Assembly (NCBI RefSeq): GCF_030688855.1
Contig: NZ_JAUYZK010000003.1
Span: forward strand, 1 to 64,000
Length of the DNA stretch: 64,000 bases
Source of the DNA: Helicobacter cappadocius
Lineage (GTDB): Bacteria; Campylobacterota; Campylobacteria; Campylobacterales; Helicobacteraceae
Direction of reading: 5' to 3'
Part shown: positions 62,650 through 64,000 of the stretch, piece after piece
Position numbering within the stretch: the stretch's first letter is position 1
Layout: each line of letters opens with the position of its first letter
Position numbers and translations under genes: made by a program
The notes under the pieces: model-generated
Databases searched by the model: none
What the model saw: only the letters and a program-made list of their open reading frames with translations
What the model was told of the DNA's origin: nothing

Positions 62650-64000
62650 ATGAAAGATCTCAATCTAAATGCTGAGCAAAACTCTGCCGCAACCGCTCCT
62701 AGCGGTTATAATCTCATCATCGCTTCTGCTGGAACAGGAAAAACATCTACTATTGTAGGTAGAATTGCCCATTTGTTAAATAATGGCATCTCTCCAAAAG
62801 AAATTCTTCTGCTCACTTTTACCAACAAAGCAAGTAACGAAATGATTGAGCGAGTTTCCAAAATGTTTGGTGAAAAAACAGCAAAACAAATAGAATCAGG
62901 CACATTTCACGCAGTAGCATATCGCTACCTAAAAGAACATTTCAAAATCTCTCTAAAACAGCCAAGGGAATTAAAAACGCTTTTTAAAAGTATCGCTGAA
63001 CGTCGTATTTATACAGATAGAAGCAGTACAAATCCATATTCACCACAATACCTCTATGACATCCATTCTTTATATCTAAACTCGCAAAAAAAGCAGACTT
63101 TTCAAGAATGGCTGGGTGAAAAATCTCCTGATCAGAGTATCTATCTACCTATCTATGAAGATATTTTTGATGAATTTGCAAATCTCAAAAAAGAATACGG
63201 CTATGCAGATTATAATGATTTACTTATAATGTACAAAGAAGAGATGGAAAAAATACCTAGTCCTTATGCTGAAATACTCTGTGATGAATACCAAGATACA
63301 AATCCTCTTCAAGATTCACTCATTAATGCTATTAATGCAAAAAGTCTATTTTGCGTAGGGGATTACGATCAAAGTATCTATGCCTTCAATGGTGCAGATA
63401 TCAGCATTATCAGCAATTTTACACAAAAATATCCAAATGCAAAGGTCTTTACGCTCAAAAAAAACTACCGATCATCTCATTATATACTTGATCTTGCAAA
63501 CCGAGTTATCCAAAAAAATGAACGCATTTATGAAAAAAGCCTTGAAGTGGTCAAAACTGGAAACTACTCTCTGCCAAAACTCTTAAGTTTTGATGAGCTT
63601 TTTTTACAATATCAAGGTATTGCAAAAAGAATCGCTACAAGTAATTATAATTTTGAAGACATTGCTATTATTTTTAGAAACAACTCTAGTGCGGATGGTT
63701 GCGAAGCTTCATTGCGAGAGATGGGAATCCCTTCGAAACGCAAAGGAGGAATTAGTTTTTTTGATACCAAAGAAATCTCTCTTGCTCTTGATATTTGCTC
63801 CTTACTATATAATCCAAAAGATATGATGGCACACATCCATACACTTAGCTATGGAAGCGGTATTGGTAATTCTATCGCAAAAGACATCTATGATGCTTTA
63901 AACAATCTAGGCGAAGGAAATGCAAAAAAAGGACTTCTATTACCTAATAAATCGATTAAACCTTATGCCTTGAGAGTAAAAAATACTCAACTAGGATTAT
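62650..64000 (+). CDS. uvrD: UvrD/Rep-family DNA helicase (partial, runs off the window)
   Basis: From the ATG at 62650 an open frame continues to the window end (450 codons). It has the superfamily 1 motifs LNAEQNSAA (Q motif), ASAGTGKTSTIVGRI near residues 25-39 (I), LLLTFTNKASNEM (Ia), GTFHAVAYRYL, LCDEYQDTNPLQD near residues 212-224 (II), VGDYDQSIYAFNGAD (III) and LKKNYRSSHYILDLAN (IV). UvrD unwinds DNA in excision and mismatch-type repair and limits recombination and natural transformation in Helicobacter. The C-terminal third is outside the window. Confidence 0.93.
   Translation, partial: MKDLNLNAEQNSAATAPSGYNLIIASAGTGKTSTIVGRIAHLLNNGISPKEILLLTFTNKASNEMIERVSKMFGEKTAKQIESGTFHAVAYRYLKEHFKISLKQPRELKTLFKSIAERRIYTDRSSTNPYSPQYLYDIHSLYLNSQKKQTFQEWLGEKSPDQSIYLPIYEDIFDEFANLKKEYGYADYNDLLIMYKEEMEKIPSPYAEILCDEYQDTNPLQDSLINAINAKSLFCVGDYDQSIYAFNGADISIISNFTQKYPNAKVFTLKKNYRSSHYILDLANRVIQKNERIYEKSLEVVKTGNYSLPKLLSFDELFLQYQGIAKRIATSNYNFEDIAIIFRNNSSADGCEASLREMGIPSKRKGGISFFDTKEISLALDICSLLYNPKDMMAHIHTLSYGSGIGNSIAKDIYDALNNLGEGNAKKGLLLPNKSIKPYALRVKNTQLGL

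Overview
The window reads as a chromosomal segment of a Helicobacter-type epsilonproteobacterium (Campylobacterota). The main reasons are a single 2885-codon rpoB-rpoC fusion, the cbpA-hspR-rarA operon, the acid-response pair arsRS, tandem Hof-family outer membrane proteins, a Wzk/PglK flippase, low GC, and many homopolymeric G/C tracts inside genes. It is unlikely to be H. pylori itself: purF (de novo purine synthesis), a ManNAc3NAcA pathway and a large acylation island are present. The species cannot be named from sequence alone.

Layout. 1-1099: the tail of a small bacteriocin-like peptide and a secreted or outer membrane protein. 1275-18167 (minus strand): one long translation and transcription block in the order tRNA-Thr, tRNA-Tyr, tRNA-Gly, tRNA-Thr, tuf, rpmG, tRNA-Trp, secE, nusG, rplK, rplA, rplJ, rplL, rpoBC, rpsL, rpsG, fusA, with a near-consensus promoter upstream and a strong terminator at its end. 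18371-21978: GDP-mannose to GDP-L-fucose (manC, gmd, fcl). 22039-25710 (minus): three tandem Hof-like porins. 25895-31404: cbpA-hspR-rarA, an outer membrane protein, leuD-leuB, a TPR-like protein and a CiaD-like protein. 31405-31705: an unusual spacer with two stem-loops that carry C-runs in their loops. 31706-38543: arsR-arsS, purF, a radical SAM gene, hemB, a small outer membrane protein (minus) and yebC. 38562-43501: five overlapping or closely packed genes (wbpI, wbpB, wbpD, wbpE, wbpA types) that should make UDP-ManNAc3NAcA. 43581-47302: tRNA-Asn, an orphan phase-variable hsdS, a small membrane protein and the glycan-lipid flippase wzk/pglK.

47435-60530 is the most unusual part. It is a co-directional island of acyl-carrier proteins (three), a FabH-like synthase, FabG-like reductases (two), PglD/NeuD-like sugar acyltransferases (two), a further hexapeptide acyltransferase, an AAC(3)-family acetyltransferase, amino-acid adenylation enzymes (two), GNAT-like transferases (two), a sugar formyltransferase and a GT56 (WecF-like) glycosyltransferase. 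Two pairs of perfect direct repeats (about 368 and 428 bp) give paralogues identical N-terminal modules and different C-terminal modules. Six genes carry G10-11 or C14 tracts; two are frameshifted OFF in this sequence, and four have the tract near the 3' end, where it decides whether the frame runs into the start of the next gene. I read this as a switchable, modular machine that puts different acyl, aminoacyl or formyl groups on an amino sugar of a surface glycan. The chemistry is inferred.

60536-62176 (minus) holds a D12-class adenine methyltransferase that is frameshifted at a T10 run, followed by a FokI-type nuclease domain ORF without an obvious start or recognition domain. The window ends inside a UvrD/Rep helicase gene (62650 onward).
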